From positions 1,392,200 through 1,456,199 of the forward strand of contig NZ_LR733827.1 of assembly GCF_902506535.1 (NCBI RefSeq): 64,000 bases of DNA, given 5' to 3'. The position numbers were made by a program, and so were the translations under genes. This DNA comes from Pseudomonas sp. 8Z. GTDB lineage: Bacteria; Pseudomonadota; Gammaproteobacteria; Pseudomonadales; Pseudomonadaceae. The notes beneath the pieces were generated by a model. That model was not told the origin of the DNA and made no database searches. It saw nothing but the letters and a program-made list of their open reading frames with translations. Positions 43,930 to 52,449 of the stretch are shown here, one piece after another. Position 1 is the first letter of the stretch. The number at the start of each line of letters is the position of its first letter.

Positions 43930-44500
43930 CGGGCGGCATTGCGTTTCAGCCGCGCAATTGCCGCACCCGGCAACAAACGCCCCGCACAACACGAAACCGT
44001 GGGAGGGGTTTTAGCCGCGACAGAAGCTCGCCGCTAAAGCGCCTCCCACAAGGGTTAGCGCCTGCGTCGCTGGGCGGCATTGCGTTTCAGCCGCGCAATT
44101 GCCGCGCCCGGCAACAAACGCCCCGCACAACACGAATCCGTGGGAGGGGCTTTAGCCGCGACAGAAGCTCGCCGCTAAAGCGCCTCCCACAAGGGCTAGC
44201 GCTTGCGTCGCTGGGCGGCATTGCGTTTCAGCCGCGCAATTGCCGCGCCCGGCAACAAACGCCCCGCACAACACGAAACCGTGGGAGGGGCTTTAGCCGC
44301 GACAGAAGCTCGCCGCTAAAGCGCCTCCCACAAGGGTTAGCGCCTGCGTCGCTGGGCGGCATTGCGTTTCAGCCGCGCAATTGCCGCGCCCGGCAACAAA
44401 CGCCCCGCACTACACGAAACCGTGGGAGGGGCTTTAGCCGAGAAGCTCGTCGCTAAAGAGCCTCCCACAAGGGTTAGCGCCTGCGTCGCTGGGCGGGCTA
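43930..44500. repeat. 141-bp tandem repeat array (about 4 copies)
   Basis: The segment GGGCGGCATTGCGTTTCAGC recurs with its CATTGCG at 43937, 44078, 44219 and 44360, an exact period of 141. Each unit also contains a REP-like palindrome with arms GTGGGAGGGGCTTTAGCCGC and GCTAAAGCGCCTCCCAC. The fourth unit is shortened and diverged near its end. Open frames across the array simply read the repeat and are not genes. The array lies between the RhlE and exonuclease promoters and 3' ends. Confidence 0.95.
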
Positions 44501-45112
44501 CGCGGGTTGTGTTGCGGCCAATAGCGCCCGCACCTTGGCTGCCGACAGGTTCTGCAACTGACAGAGAAAGGCGTGATCAGCCAGGGCGCAGCCATGGCGG
44601 TCGCGCAGCAGGTCGAACAGGTGCAACGTCAGGTTGGCCGCCATTTCGGCATCGGCCAGGGCGCGGTGGGCACGGCCCGTGTCCGGCAAACCGGCCCAGG
44701 CATTGAGGTTGCCCAGCTTGTGGCTCGGCGCCTCCGGCAACAGGCGCCGTGACAACAGCAACGAGCAGGCGAACGGCTGCGAGCGGCTACGTTGCACGCG
44801 GGCCAGTTCGGCATCCCAGAACTTCTGGTCGAAGGCGGCGTTATGCGCCAGCAAGGGGCGCTCACCGATAAAGTCGGCCACCTCGTTCATCACCTGTTCC
44901 GATGGCGGCGCCTTGCGCAGCATGGCGTTGCTGATGCCGGTCAGGTCTTCGATGAACGGCGGCACCCAGGCACCGCTGTACATCAGGCTCTGGTAGCGGT
45001 CGACGATGCGCCCGCCTTCGATGATCGCCACGCCGATTTCGGTGGCGCGCGCCTGGGTCGGCGATACACCGGTGGTTTCGAAGTCGATGACGGCAATGGA
45101 TTCCACGGGCAC
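44498..45112 (-). CDS. DEDDh 3'-5' exonuclease (DnaQ/PolC-like)
   Basis: 204 residues. ExoI motif AVIDFETTGVSP with Asp and Glu at about residues 9-11, ExoII in LLAHNAAFDQKFWD (Asp near 96), ExoIII in GRAHRALADAEMAANL (His and Asp). The order and spacing match DnaQ-like proofreading/processing exonucleases. It stands alone, so it may be a general DNA- or RNA-trimming enzyme rather than a polymerase subunit. The stop is inside or at the edge of the 141-bp repeat array. Confidence 0.88.
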   Translation of the reverse strand: MPVESIAVIDFETTGVSPTQARATEIGVAIIEGGRIVDRYQSLMYSGAWVPPFIEDLTGISNAMLRKAPPSEQVMNEVADFIGERPLLAHNAAFDQKFWDAELARVQRSRSQPFACSLLLSRRLLPEAPSHKLGNLNAWAGLPDTGRAHRALADAEMAANLTLHLFDLLRDRHGCALADHAFLCQLQNLSAAKVRALLAATQPA

Positions 45113-45327
45113 CTCAGTGATTGCACAACGGCGGCTCGCCCTTGCGGGCAGTACAGGCTGATGGCGCGACCATCACCTACGCAGGGCCCTGGCCAGCCGA
45201 AAAGCAGAGCTTCGACTGCAGGGCACCACGGCGGTTCAGGCTGCGCGGGCGTCACTGTACCGTTTTCAGCATAGCTCGGCGTGCTCTGACGGGGATTTGT
45301 CTGAGCAATCCTGCCGCAAACCGCTGG

Positions 45328-46005
45328 TCAATGCCCTTGCCAGACCGCCAGCAGATCGGCCGATTGCATAACCAGCCCCAGGTGCAACGAGACCATGCTG
45401 AAGGCCGCAGACTCCAGGTGCTCGTCGGTGCCGCGCACCAGATCACGCAGGACGATGACGCGGTAGTTGAGGTTGGCCGCCTCGAAAGCGCTGTTGAGCA
45501 CGCAGCAGTCGGCGAAGCCGCCATTGAACACCAGGGTGTCGATGCGTTGGTTGCGCAGCAGAAAGTCCAGGTCGGTGGGGTAGAAGGCCGACAACCGACG
45601 CTTGTTGGAAACCGTCAGATCACCCGGCTCGATCTGCGTCAGCCACTCGGTCCAGCGTGAGCCCTCCAGGGCATGCTCGGCATGGTTGGGGATCGCGCCG
45701 ACATGCAGGGGGAAGGTGCGCCGCCAGGCCGAGGGAATGCCGCCGAGGTCGTCCGAGCCATCGGCGCGCAACACCGAGCGCACATGCACGATACGCACGC
45801 CGAGAGCCCGCGCCTGCGCATGGAAGGCATCGACCAGCGCCACCAGCTCGCGCGCCCGTGGCGCTGGGCAGGGGCAGTCCGGGGAGTCGTCGAGGTGGCC
45901 GCGATGCAGGTCGATGGAGATGACCGCCGTGCGGCTGGGGTCGAGGTAGTCGGCAAATTCGGCGGCCTCGATCTCACGGGGGCGCTCATACACGAACGTA
46001 CGCAT
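45328..46005 (-). CDS. Isochorismatase-like cysteine hydrolase of the pyrimidine operon
   Basis: 225 residues. Catalytic triad of the cysteine hydrolase family: Asp in AVISIDLHRGHL near residue 30, Lys in TVSNKRRLSAF near 135, Cys in NGGFADCCVLNSAFEAANL near 170. It is last in the operon dioxygenase-VOC-BMP-ATPase-permease-permease-hydrolase. RutB, also in this family, is 9 kb away in the rut operon; this is a distinct paralogue, so a ureido or amide bond of a pyrimidine breakdown product is a plausible target. ATG at 46005 begins MRTFVYERPREIE. Confidence 0.82.
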   Translation of the reverse strand: MRTFVYERPREIEAAEFADYLDPSRTAVISIDLHRGHLDDSPDCPCPAPRARELVALVDAFHAQARALGVRIVHVRSVLRADGSDDLGGIPSAWRRTFPLHVGAIPNHAEHALEGSRWTEWLTQIEPGDLTVSNKRRLSAFYPTDLDFLLRNQRIDTLVFNGGFADCCVLNSAFEAANLNYRVIVLRDLVRGTDEHLESAAFSMVSLHLGLVMQSADLLAVWQGH

Positions 46006-46024
46006 TACGCTCTCCTGAGTCAGT

Positions 46025-46951
46025 TCAACGGCGCTCTTCACGCACATAGGGTTCACCGAGCGCGCCGGGCTGGTCGCCCTGGCCTCGGCCAGACAGGGCC
46101 ACCCAAATCATCACGCCGAGAGTCACCGCGTAGGGCGTCATCAGCACGAAATACTGCGGCAGGCGCACGCCGGTGGCCGCCAACTGCGGAATCAGGGCCT
46201 CGATGCAACCGAACAGCACCGCCCCCGCCAGCGCCTTCCACGGCGACCAGCGGGCGAAGATCACCAACGCCACGGCGATCCAGCCACGCCCGCCGCTCAT
46301 GTCGGCAATCCACATCTTGGTGCTCAGCACGGCGATATAGCCCCCGGCCAGGCCAACCAGCGCCGCACCGGCCATGATCGCCAGAAAGCGATAGGTCATC
46401 ACCGAGATGCCCGCGGCATCGGCGGCCTGCGGGTTCTCGCCCACGGCGCGCAGGCGCAGGCCACTGGTGCTGCGGTTGAGATACCAGACCACAGCGCCGA
46501 ACAGCGGCACGGTCAGGTACACCATCAGGTTCTGCTGGAACAGCTTGCCCACCAGCGGCAGCTCCGACAGCGGCCACAGCGCCAGCGGCGGCAAGCCCTG
46601 CACCGGGCGGTTGGTCCATTCCAGCAAGGTGCCGAGCAGGCTGGTCAGGCCCAGGCAGAAAAACACCAGTGTCAGCCCGGCAATCACCTGATTGATACGC
46701 AGCACAATCACCATCAGCGCGAACAACACCGAGACCAGCGCGGCAGCGGCCATCGCAGCCAGCAAGGATAATCCCGGCAGGCCAAAATGCAGTTGCGCGC
46801 CGATAGCCGCCAACGCGCCCGTCAGCATCAGCCCCTCGGCGCCAAGCGCCAGCACCCCGGCGCGTTCGGTGATGATCAGCCCCAGCGCGGCCAGGGCGTA
46901 TGGCACGGCGAAATCCGGCATGTTGCCAAGCCAGTTGAGGATCAGGTCCAT
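46025..46951 (-). CDS. ABC transporter permease, nucleoside/BMP type (second)
   Basis: 308-residue inner-membrane permease of the branched-chain/ribose (RbsC/NupQ-like) family. Starts MDLILNWLGNMPDFAVPYALAALG; family motifs AGVLALGAEGLMLTGALAA and LRLRAVGENPQAADAAGI, with about nine hydrophobic segments. Paired with the next permease, which its start overlaps (stop/start TGATG at 46951). Works with the ATPase and the BMP binding protein. The substrate group is nucleosides or nucleobases. Confidence 0.9.
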   Translation of the reverse strand: MDLILNWLGNMPDFAVPYALAALGLIITERAGVLALGAEGLMLTGALAAIGAQLHFGLPGLSLLAAMAAAALVSVLFALMVIVLRINQVIAGLTLVFFCLGLTSLLGTLLEWTNRPVQGLPPLALWPLSELPLVGKLFQQNLMVYLTVPLFGAVVWYLNRSTSGLRLRAVGENPQAADAAGISVMTYRFLAIMAGAALVGLAGGYIAVLSTKMWIADMSGGRGWIAVALVIFARWSPWKALAGAVLFGCIEALIPQLAATGVRLPQYFVLMTPYAVTLGVMIWVALSGRGQGDQPGALGEPYVREERR

Positions 46952-48084
46952 CAGCTTTCCCTCCCCTGCGTGCGGCGCAGGCGATGACGGATGAAGAAGT
47001 CCGAGCCGGCCACGCATATAACGATCAGCGCCTGGATCAACTGCACCATGGAGAACGGGATCTGGTAGAACACCTGCAAGTTGCGCCCGGCAACGAACAA
47101 GGTGGCCACCAGCAGCGCCACCACCACCGCCGCCAGCGGGTTGTTGCGCGCCAGAAAGGCGATGAGGATGCCGGAGAAGCCATAGCCCTGGTAGAACGCC
47201 TGGGTCAGCCGCCCTTCCTGCCCGGCGGCAACCACGAAGCCCGCCAGCCCGGCCATCGCCCCGGAAAACAGCACGGTGCCGACGATCACCTTGGCCACCG
47301 GCACGCCGTTGGCCTCGGCCACTTTCGGCGAGGCATCGACAAAGCGCAGGTACAGCCCCACCCGGCACACACCGACAAACCACCAGGCCAGCAGCGCCAC
47401 GCCGATGGCCATGGGGATGGCAAAGCTGTAGCCATCGAAGAAATCCGGCAAGCGCTCGAAGGGGCGGTACTGCGGCGAATAGGGAAAGGCGTCGCGCGGG
47501 TCCTTCCAACTGCCGTAGACCAGATGCAGGAGGAAGTTGGCGGCGATGTAATTGAGCATCAGCGTCGAGATGATCTCGTTGACCTTGAGCTTGAGTTTCA
47601 GCAGCACCGGCGCCAGCGCCCAGGCCAGACCACCGAGCGCAGCGGCCAGCATCATCAACGGCAGGCGGGTCGCTGGCGGGCCGATCTCGAACAGCGAAAT
47701 CGCCGTGGCGGCGATGCCGCCCCAAATCATCTGACCCTCCAGCCCGAGGTTCCAGAACCGCGCGCGAAAGGCCAGGCAGCCGGCCAGGGCGACCATGACA
47801 ATCGGCGCCGCCTGAAACAGCACGGCCTTGAGGCTGGCGACATCGAACAGGGTTTGCATGACCAGTTCGTTGAACAGCTCGCCCCCCGGCACGCCGACGG
47901 CAATCAGGATCGCCGCCGACAGGCCAAGGCCGATCAACAGGGCGAGCGCCAGGATCAGCGCCTGCCAGGGCCAGGCCATCTGCTGGCGCACCTCCACGGT
48001 ATAGCGCCGACTGACCAGCGGTTCGCGCAAGCGCTGGGCCGGTGTTGCAGTCACCTCGGCGTTGACGCCGGACATCTCAGGCAT
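46951..48084 (-). CDS. ABC transporter permease, nucleoside/BMP type (first)
   Basis: 377-residue inner-membrane permease, larger than its partner because of an extra N-terminal segment and helix. Family motifs: AFRARFWNLGLEGQMIWGG, LKLKVNEIISTLMLNYIA and VDASPKVAEANGVPVAKV, as in the YufP/NupP-type permeases. Start at 48084; its ATG lies 3 bases before the ATPase stop (overlap of about 8 bases). Together with the second permease it forms the channel. Confidence 0.9.
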   Translation of the reverse strand: MPEMSGVNAEVTATPAQRLREPLVSRRYTVEVRQQMAWPWQALILALALLIGLGLSAAILIAVGVPGGELFNELVMQTLFDVASLKAVLFQAAPIVMVALAGCLAFRARFWNLGLEGQMIWGGIAATAISLFEIGPPATRLPLMMLAAALGGLAWALAPVLLKLKLKVNEIISTLMLNYIAANFLLHLVYGSWKDPRDAFPYSPQYRPFERLPDFFDGYSFAIPMAIGVALLAWWFVGVCRVGLYLRFVDASPKVAEANGVPVAKVIVGTVLFSGAMAGLAGFVVAAGQEGRLTQAFYQGYGFSGILIAFLARNNPLAAVVVALLVATLFVAGRNLQVFYQIPFSMVQLIQALIVICVAGSDFFIRHRLRRTQGRES

Positions 48085-49585
48085 GGTTCACCATCGCTTT
48101 GCCTATGGCCTGGCGGTCTGCCGGGCATTGAAATTCCGCCACGATGCGCCCGCCGCTCATCACCCCGATGCGGTCGGCCAGGCTCATCACTTCATCCAGG
48201 TCTTCGCTGATCAGCAGCACCGCCGCCCCGGCATCGCGCGCGGCCAACAGGCGCTGATGCACGGCGGCGCCAGCACGCACGTCCAGGCCGCGATTGGGGC
48301 TGTGCGCCAGCACCACCTGGGGATTGCGAGAAAACTCGCGGGCGATCACCAGCTTCTGCGCGTTGCCACCGGAGAGCAGCGCCGCCTTCTGCTTGGCGTT
48401 GCGCACGCCCTGCACATCGAACTGCGCCACCGCCTCGGCCAGGTCGTCACGCGCCTGGCGCTCGCGCACCCGCCAGAACGAGCCGTAGCGCCCGGCCTGA
48501 ATCTGGCCGATGGCGAAGTTGTCGGTGATCGACAAGTCCGCCGCCAGCGCCAGGCCGTAGCGATCCGCCGGGATGACGGCGATGCGCAGCGCGCGGCGCT
48601 GGCTGCCGCTGGCGTGGCGCAAATCGCCGAAACCCTGCAGATGAATCTCGCCCTCGTAAGCCTCGGGCATGCCCATGAGGATGCTGGCCAGCTCGCCCTG
48701 GCCGTTGCCGCCGACGCCGGCAATGGCGTAGATCTCGCCATCGCGCAGGCTCAGTTCGACGCCATCGAGCACACGCCGACCGCCGCGCTCGGGCGAGCGC
48801 AGGCCGCGAATGGCAATGCGTTCGGCGCCGACAGACTGCGCGCGCTGGGCGTCGAGCTGCGGCAGCGACTCGCCCACCGTCAGGCGAATCAACTCCTGCA
48901 CCGCCACCTCGGAAGGCAGCAGCGTTTGCAGGGTACGCCCGCCGCGCATCACCGTAACGCGGTCGGCGAAGCGTTTGACGTCGGCCATGCGGTGGGTGAC
49001 CAGCACCACCGCCGCGCCCTGCCGGGCCAGGGCCTGCACCGTGCTCAGCAGGCGCTCACCCTCCTGGTCGGTGAGCACGGCGGTAGGTTCATCGAGGATG
49101 AGGATGTTGGCACCGGCGAGCAGCACCTTGAGGATTTCCACGCGCTGCTGCTCGGCAATCGACAGCGTTTCGACCTTGCGCTGCGGATCGATGAGGAAAC
49201 CGATCTCGGCAGCCTTGGCGACAATCCGTGCACTGACCTCGGCCAGGCGCTGGCGATGGCTGCCTGGGCCGGGCGGCAGCCCGAGCAGAATGTTCTCGGC
49301 CACGCTGAACGGACGCACCAGCTTGAAGTGCTGGTGCACCATGCCGATACGATGACGCGCGGCATCGGCCGGGCCCTTGAGCCGCACCGGGTTATCGTCG
49401 ATCAACAGCTCGCCGAACTCCGGCGCATAAAGCCCGGCGGCGACGTTCATCAGGGTCGATTTACCCGCGCCGTTTTCACCGAGCAAGGCATGCACCTCAC
49501 CCCATTTGAGGGTGAAGTCGGCCTCGCTCAGTGCCTTGAAACCATCGAACGTCTTGCTGACGCCGATGAGCTGGAGTGCATTCAC
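48077..49585 (-). CDS. ABC transporter ATP-binding protein (double ATPase, nucleoside/BMP type)
   Basis: 502 residues with two ATPase domains in tandem. Domain 1: Walker A GENGAGKST near 38, signature LSIAEQQRVEILK, Walker B ILILDEPTA. Domain 2 (about 255-495) has GVGGNGQGEL in place of Walker A and LLSGGNAQKLVIAREF, the degenerate second site usual for this family. The GTG at 49585 is chosen because the family N-terminus VNALQLIGVSKTF starts there and GGGAG lies about 8 bases upstream; the ATG at 49705 is inside an REP. Confidence 0.92.
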   Translation of the reverse strand: MNALQLIGVSKTFDGFKALSEADFTLKWGEVHALLGENGAGKSTLMNVAAGLYAPEFGELLIDDNPVRLKGPADAARHRIGMVHQHFKLVRPFSVAENILLGLPPGPGSHRQRLAEVSARIVAKAAEIGFLIDPQRKVETLSIAEQQRVEILKVLLAGANILILDEPTAVLTDQEGERLLSTVQALARQGAAVVLVTHRMADVKRFADRVTVMRGGRTLQTLLPSEVAVQELIRLTVGESLPQLDAQRAQSVGAERIAIRGLRSPERGGRRVLDGVELSLRDGEIYAIAGVGGNGQGELASILMGMPEAYEGEIHLQGFGDLRHASGSQRRALRIAVIPADRYGLALAADLSITDNFAIGQIQAGRYGSFWRVRERQARDDLAEAVAQFDVQGVRNAKQKAALLSGGNAQKLVIAREFSRNPQVVLAHSPNRGLDVRAGAAVHQRLLAARDAGAAVLLISEDLDEVMSLADRIGVMSGGRIVAEFQCPADRQAIGKAMVNHA

Positions 49586-49639
49586 AGCGTGCTCCCACAG
49601 AACAACGGTTGGCAAAGTCGGCACCACGCCTGAAGCGTT

Positions 49640-49697
49640 CAGTCGGCGCGGGAGGCGCTTTAGCCGGCGATTGTCGCGGCTAAAGCCCCTCCTACAG
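49640..49697. repeat. REP-like palindrome between the BMP and ATPase genes
   Basis: GGGAGGCGCTTTAGCCGGCG and the inverted CGGCTAAAGCCCCTCCTACA, same family as the palindrome in the 141-bp array. An intra-operon hairpin like this often raises the level of the upstream (binding-protein) message. Confidence 0.8.
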
Positions 49698-49729
49698 GCG
49701 ATCACAACGGCGGGGTGTGCCGACGTGAA

Positions 49730-50818
49730 TCACTTCTGCGTGATGACGCCATCGACGTACCAATCCATCTGCCACAGGGCCGGGTCGGACAGCACCTCAC
49801 CGGCGGGCACGCGCTCCTTGCCGTCACGATCGTTCAGCGGCCCGGCGTAGATCTGCTTGCCTGCGAGAATCGCCTTGCGCTCGGCCTCGATCTTGGCCTT
49901 GGCTGCGGCGGGCAGCTCGACCTGGCCGAAATCGATGTCGCCGCCGCCTTCGGCCATGCTCATGAAGGCGCCGTAGGGGCTGGGCTTCCAGCCACCGGCG
50001 ATGATCTTCTTCACCTCCGGCACGAGGAAGCGATCCCAGGTCCACACCGCCGAGCAGATGGTCGCCTTGGGCGCGAACTGCGACAGATCGCGGTGGTGGC
50101 CGGTGGCATAGACGCCGCGTTCCTGGGCGACGATCTGCGGCGTCGGGGTATCAACATGCTGGCCGATCACGTCGGCGCCCTGGTCGATCAGCGCCATGGC
50201 GGCGGCGCGCTCCTTGACCGGATCATTCCAGGCGCCGGTGTAAATCACCGTGGTGGTGGCCTTGGGGTTCATCTGCTTGGCGCCCATCTCGTAGGCGTTG
50301 ACCGTCCAGTTCACCACGCCGAACGGGTTGGCCGCGACGAAGCCCAGCTTGCCGCTCTTGGACATGGCCCCAGCGGCCATGCCGCACAAATAGTGCGTCT
50401 CGTAGCTGCGCCCGTAGAAGGACTCCAGGTTATGCCCGTTGGTGGTGCCCGAGCCGTTGAGGAAGGCCACATCCGGGTACTTCTCGGCCAGTTCCTTGAA
50501 GGTGTCGGAATAGCCGAAGGCGGTGCCGATGACGATATTCGCGCCACGGGCGATGAAGCGCTCGACCGCCGGTTTGATCGCCGAGGCGCTCTCCGGCACC
50601 TGCTCGACGAACTGGATCTTCTGCCCCAGCTCGCTCTCCATCTGCGTTCTGGCCGTCTCGAAGGCTTGCGTCCAGCCACCATCGTTGCGCGGGCCGAAGA
50701 GGATCATGGCGATCTTCGGATCGGTTTTCAGGGTGAAGCCATCATCAGCCAGGGCAGCGCCCGCACAACTGAACATCAGCGCCGCGCAGGCCGTCTTGCG
50801 AAACCATCCTTTAAGCAT
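49730..50818 (-). CDS. BMP family (PnrA-like) periplasmic substrate-binding protein
   Basis: 362 residues. A signal peptide MLKGWFRKTACAALMFSCAG is followed by a mature protein with KIAMILFGPRNDGGWTQAFE, typical of BMP/PnrA nucleoside-binding lipoproteins (the residues before the first Cys do not make a clean lipobox, so the processing type is open). Further motifs: IVIGTAFGYSDTFKELAEKYPDVAFL and KLGFVAANPFGVVNWTVNAYEMG (50233-50547). PnrA members bind purine or pyrimidine nucleosides; here the neighbouring rut genes make a pyrimidine compound the best guess. Confidence 0.9.
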   Translation of the reverse strand: MLKGWFRKTACAALMFSCAGAALADDGFTLKTDPKIAMILFGPRNDGGWTQAFETARTQMESELGQKIQFVEQVPESASAIKPAVERFIARGANIVIGTAFGYSDTFKELAEKYPDVAFLNGSGTTNGHNLESFYGRSYETHYLCGMAAGAMSKSGKLGFVAANPFGVVNWTVNAYEMGAKQMNPKATTTVIYTGAWNDPVKERAAAMALIDQGADVIGQHVDTPTPQIVAQERGVYATGHHRDLSQFAPKATICSAVWTWDRFLVPEVKKIIAGGWKPSPYGAFMSMAEGGGDIDFGQVELPAAAKAKIEAERKAILAGKQIYAGPLNDRDGKERVPAGEVLSDPALWQMDWYVDGVITQK

Positions 50819-50833
50819 GGTGAATCTCTCCGT

Positions 50834-51220
50834 TCAGAGCATGTAGTTGATGCGAAACACGTTGCCCTCGGGGTCGAGGAGTACCGCCTGGAACCAGTTG
50901 TAATAGGTCAGATAAGGCGCCTTGATCAGCGTCGCCCCGGCCTCGACCGCGTGCGGCACCAGGCGCTCGACATCGGCCTGGCTGTCGACGTCGATGTTGA
51001 GCAAGAACTTCACCCCACGGGTGTCGGCGTAGTCGCTCAGGTGCAGTAGTTCGTAGGCATCCAGGGCGTTGAAGCCCAGGCTTGACTTGCCGGTGTCCAG
51101 GCCACGGAAGATCGGCGAGCGGATCGCCTCGATCTCGGCGAAACCGAACACCTGTTGGTAGAAACCCGAAAGCGCGACCACATCGCGGGCGAACACGTTG
51201 ACGTAGGAGAGCGTGCTCAC
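50834..51220 (-). CDS. VOC family (glyoxalase-fold) protein
   Basis: 128 residues. VOC/glyoxalase fold: STLSYVNVFARDVVALSGFYQQVFG at the start (51143-51217), a beta-alpha-beta repeat, and AVLLDPEGNVFRINYML at the end, with Glu/His-type metal ligands in ELLHLSDYAD. It starts with GTG at 51220, overlapping the stop of the dioxygenase gene by four bases (GTGA), so translational coupling is expected. VOC enzymes include dioxygenases, isomerases and glyoxalases; it could act on the product of the preceding dioxygenase. Confidence 0.85.
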   Translation of the reverse strand: MSTLSYVNVFARDVVALSGFYQQVFGFAEIEAIRSPIFRGLDTGKSSLGFNALDAYELLHLSDYADTRGVKFLLNIDVDSQADVERLVPHAVEAGATLIKAPYLTYYNWFQAVLLDPEGNVFRINYML

Positions 51221-52227
51221 GCGGCATCCTCCGCCACACCCTTGCCGAAGGTGGTCTGCTTGACGAACTTCGAGCGCAGGTGGTCGCCAGAACTGATCGC
51301 CGCGTGCCTGGCCGTCTCGCCCGCGCCCAGGCAACTGGGCAGGCACTCGACCATGGCGTCGTAGTTGGGCTGGTGGAAGAACACCAGCGATTGGCGGCGC
51401 GCGTTGCTCGGTGCCTCCAGCTCGGGGACGATCACCCGGTGCACGGTGGAGATCCAGCGGTCGTTGGTCCACTGCATCATCAGATCGCCAATGTTCACCG
51501 CGAAACCGTCTTCGATGAAGGGCACGTCGATCCACTCACCGGCCTGGTTGCGAGCCTGCAAACCTGGCGAATCGGGCTTCACGATGGTCATGCTGCCGTA
51601 GTCGCTGTGCGGGCTGGCGCGGTACTGGCCGTCTTCGGCCGGCTGGGTCAGCGGCGGGTAGCTGAGCACGCGGAACATGCTGATATGGCGGTCGACCTTG
51701 TCGTCGAAGTAGTGCTCCGGCAGCTCCAGGGCGAGGGCGAAAATCCGCATCATGTGCAGAGTCAGCTCGCTCATGGCGGCGAAATACTGCTCGTAGGCCT
51801 GGCGGAAATCGTCCATGCCCTCGGGCCATACGTTGGGGGCGAAATGCGGGCCGGCCTCAATGCCGGTGAAGTACGGCGTATCCGGCACCTGGCACGGGCC
51901 AACCGAGAACGACTCCTTGAGATCACCTGGCGCCGCCTCGCCCGTGCTGTAGGCCAGGCTCTCCTCGGCCACGGCGGAGAAGCCGCGCACCTGATCCGGG
52001 CGTGGCCGGTCGACCTTGCGCTTGGCCTCCAGCGGCAGCGCGAAGAAGGCTTCGGAGAGGCGCGTTACACGCTCGATCAGCTCGCTGGGGATACGGTGAT
52101 TCTTGATGATCAGAAAACCGATATCACGACAGGCTTGATCCACTGCCTTGGCGACTGCCTGCTTCCCATCCTGGGTACCTTGGAAATACGGTTCAAGATC
52201 GATAACGGGCACATAAGACAGCGTCAT
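51217..52227 (-). CDS. 2-oxoglutarate/Fe(II) dioxygenase, isopenicillin N synthase family
   Basis: 336 residues. Fe(II) ligands in this family: H207-x-D209 in SPHSDYGSMTIV and H263 in ISTVHRV; the 2-oxoglutarate-binding R-x-S is R278-Q-S280. N-terminal DIOX_N segment begins VPVIDLEPYFQG. It is first in the operon with the VOC protein, BMP transporter and hydrolase, under a RutR-type site and a sigma-54 promoter. Fungal thymine 7-hydroxylase belongs to the same superfamily, so oxidation of a methylated pyrimidine is a reasonable guess, not a demonstrated function. ATG at 52227 with GGAG 6 bases upstream. Confidence 0.9.
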   Translation of the reverse strand: MTLSYVPVIDLEPYFQGTQDGKQAVAKAVDQACRDIGFLIIKNHRIPSELIERVTRLSEAFFALPLEAKRKVDRPRPDQVRGFSAVAEESLAYSTGEAAPGDLKESFSVGPCQVPDTPYFTGIEAGPHFAPNVWPEGMDDFRQAYEQYFAAMSELTLHMMRIFALALELPEHYFDDKVDRHISMFRVLSYPPLTQPAEDGQYRASPHSDYGSMTIVKPDSPGLQARNQAGEWIDVPFIEDGFAVNIGDLMMQWTNDRWISTVHRVIVPELEAPSNARRQSLVFFHQPNYDAMVECLPSCLGAGETARHAAISSGDHLRSKFVKQTTFGKGVAEDAA

Positions 52228-52348
52228 GTCCTTCTCCATCGCTTGAGTGGAAAACGTCGATTGGCAGCCGTTTATTTATGTGGGGCTCATGGCAAGCCCC
52301 AAGCGAGGTCGTGCGGGTGTTTTCTAATAATTGGCTGGCAGTTGAGGA

Positions 52349-52364
52349 GCAACCGGCGTGCCAG
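52349..52364 (-). promoter_or_regulatory. Sigma-54 (-24/-12) promoter of the dioxygenase-transporter operon
   Basis: Minus-strand reading CTGGCACGCCGGTTGC, a full match to TGGCAC-N5-TTGC (GG and GC ten bases apart). Estimated transcription start at about 52337, about 110 bases before the dioxygenase start codon. Confidence 0.85.
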
Positions 52365-52367
52365 TTT

Positions 52368-52383
52368 TTGACCATTTGGACAA
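52368..52383. promoter_or_regulatory. RutR-type operator upstream of the dioxygenase operon
   Basis: TTGACCATTTGGACAA, one mismatch from the RutR consensus TTGACCA-NN-TGGTCAA. It begins 4 bases upstream of the -24 element of the sigma-54 promoter. Confidence 0.75.
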
Positions 52384-52449
52384 ATGTTAAAACCCTATAT
52401 TTTTCAATGACATGCGATGTATGCGGGGAGATTCGCCGAGCGCCTTCGC

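Noticed and set aside
43930..44500. CRISPR or VNTR coding repeat
   Set aside because: Units are contiguous copies of a REP-containing sequence with stops in the frames; no spacer structure.
44362..44706. 114-residue frame in and after the 141-bp array
   Set aside because: It reads the repeat unit and then the exonuclease antisense; the same start is repeated in each unit.
46984..48210. 408-residue plus-strand frame over the first permease
   Set aside because: Antisense shadow of a hydrophobic permease gene; translation is His/Arg-rich and has no signature.
48062..49633. 523-residue plus-strand frame over the ABC ATPase gene
   Set aside because: Antisense shadow of the ATPase; His/Arg/Gln-rich translation without domains.
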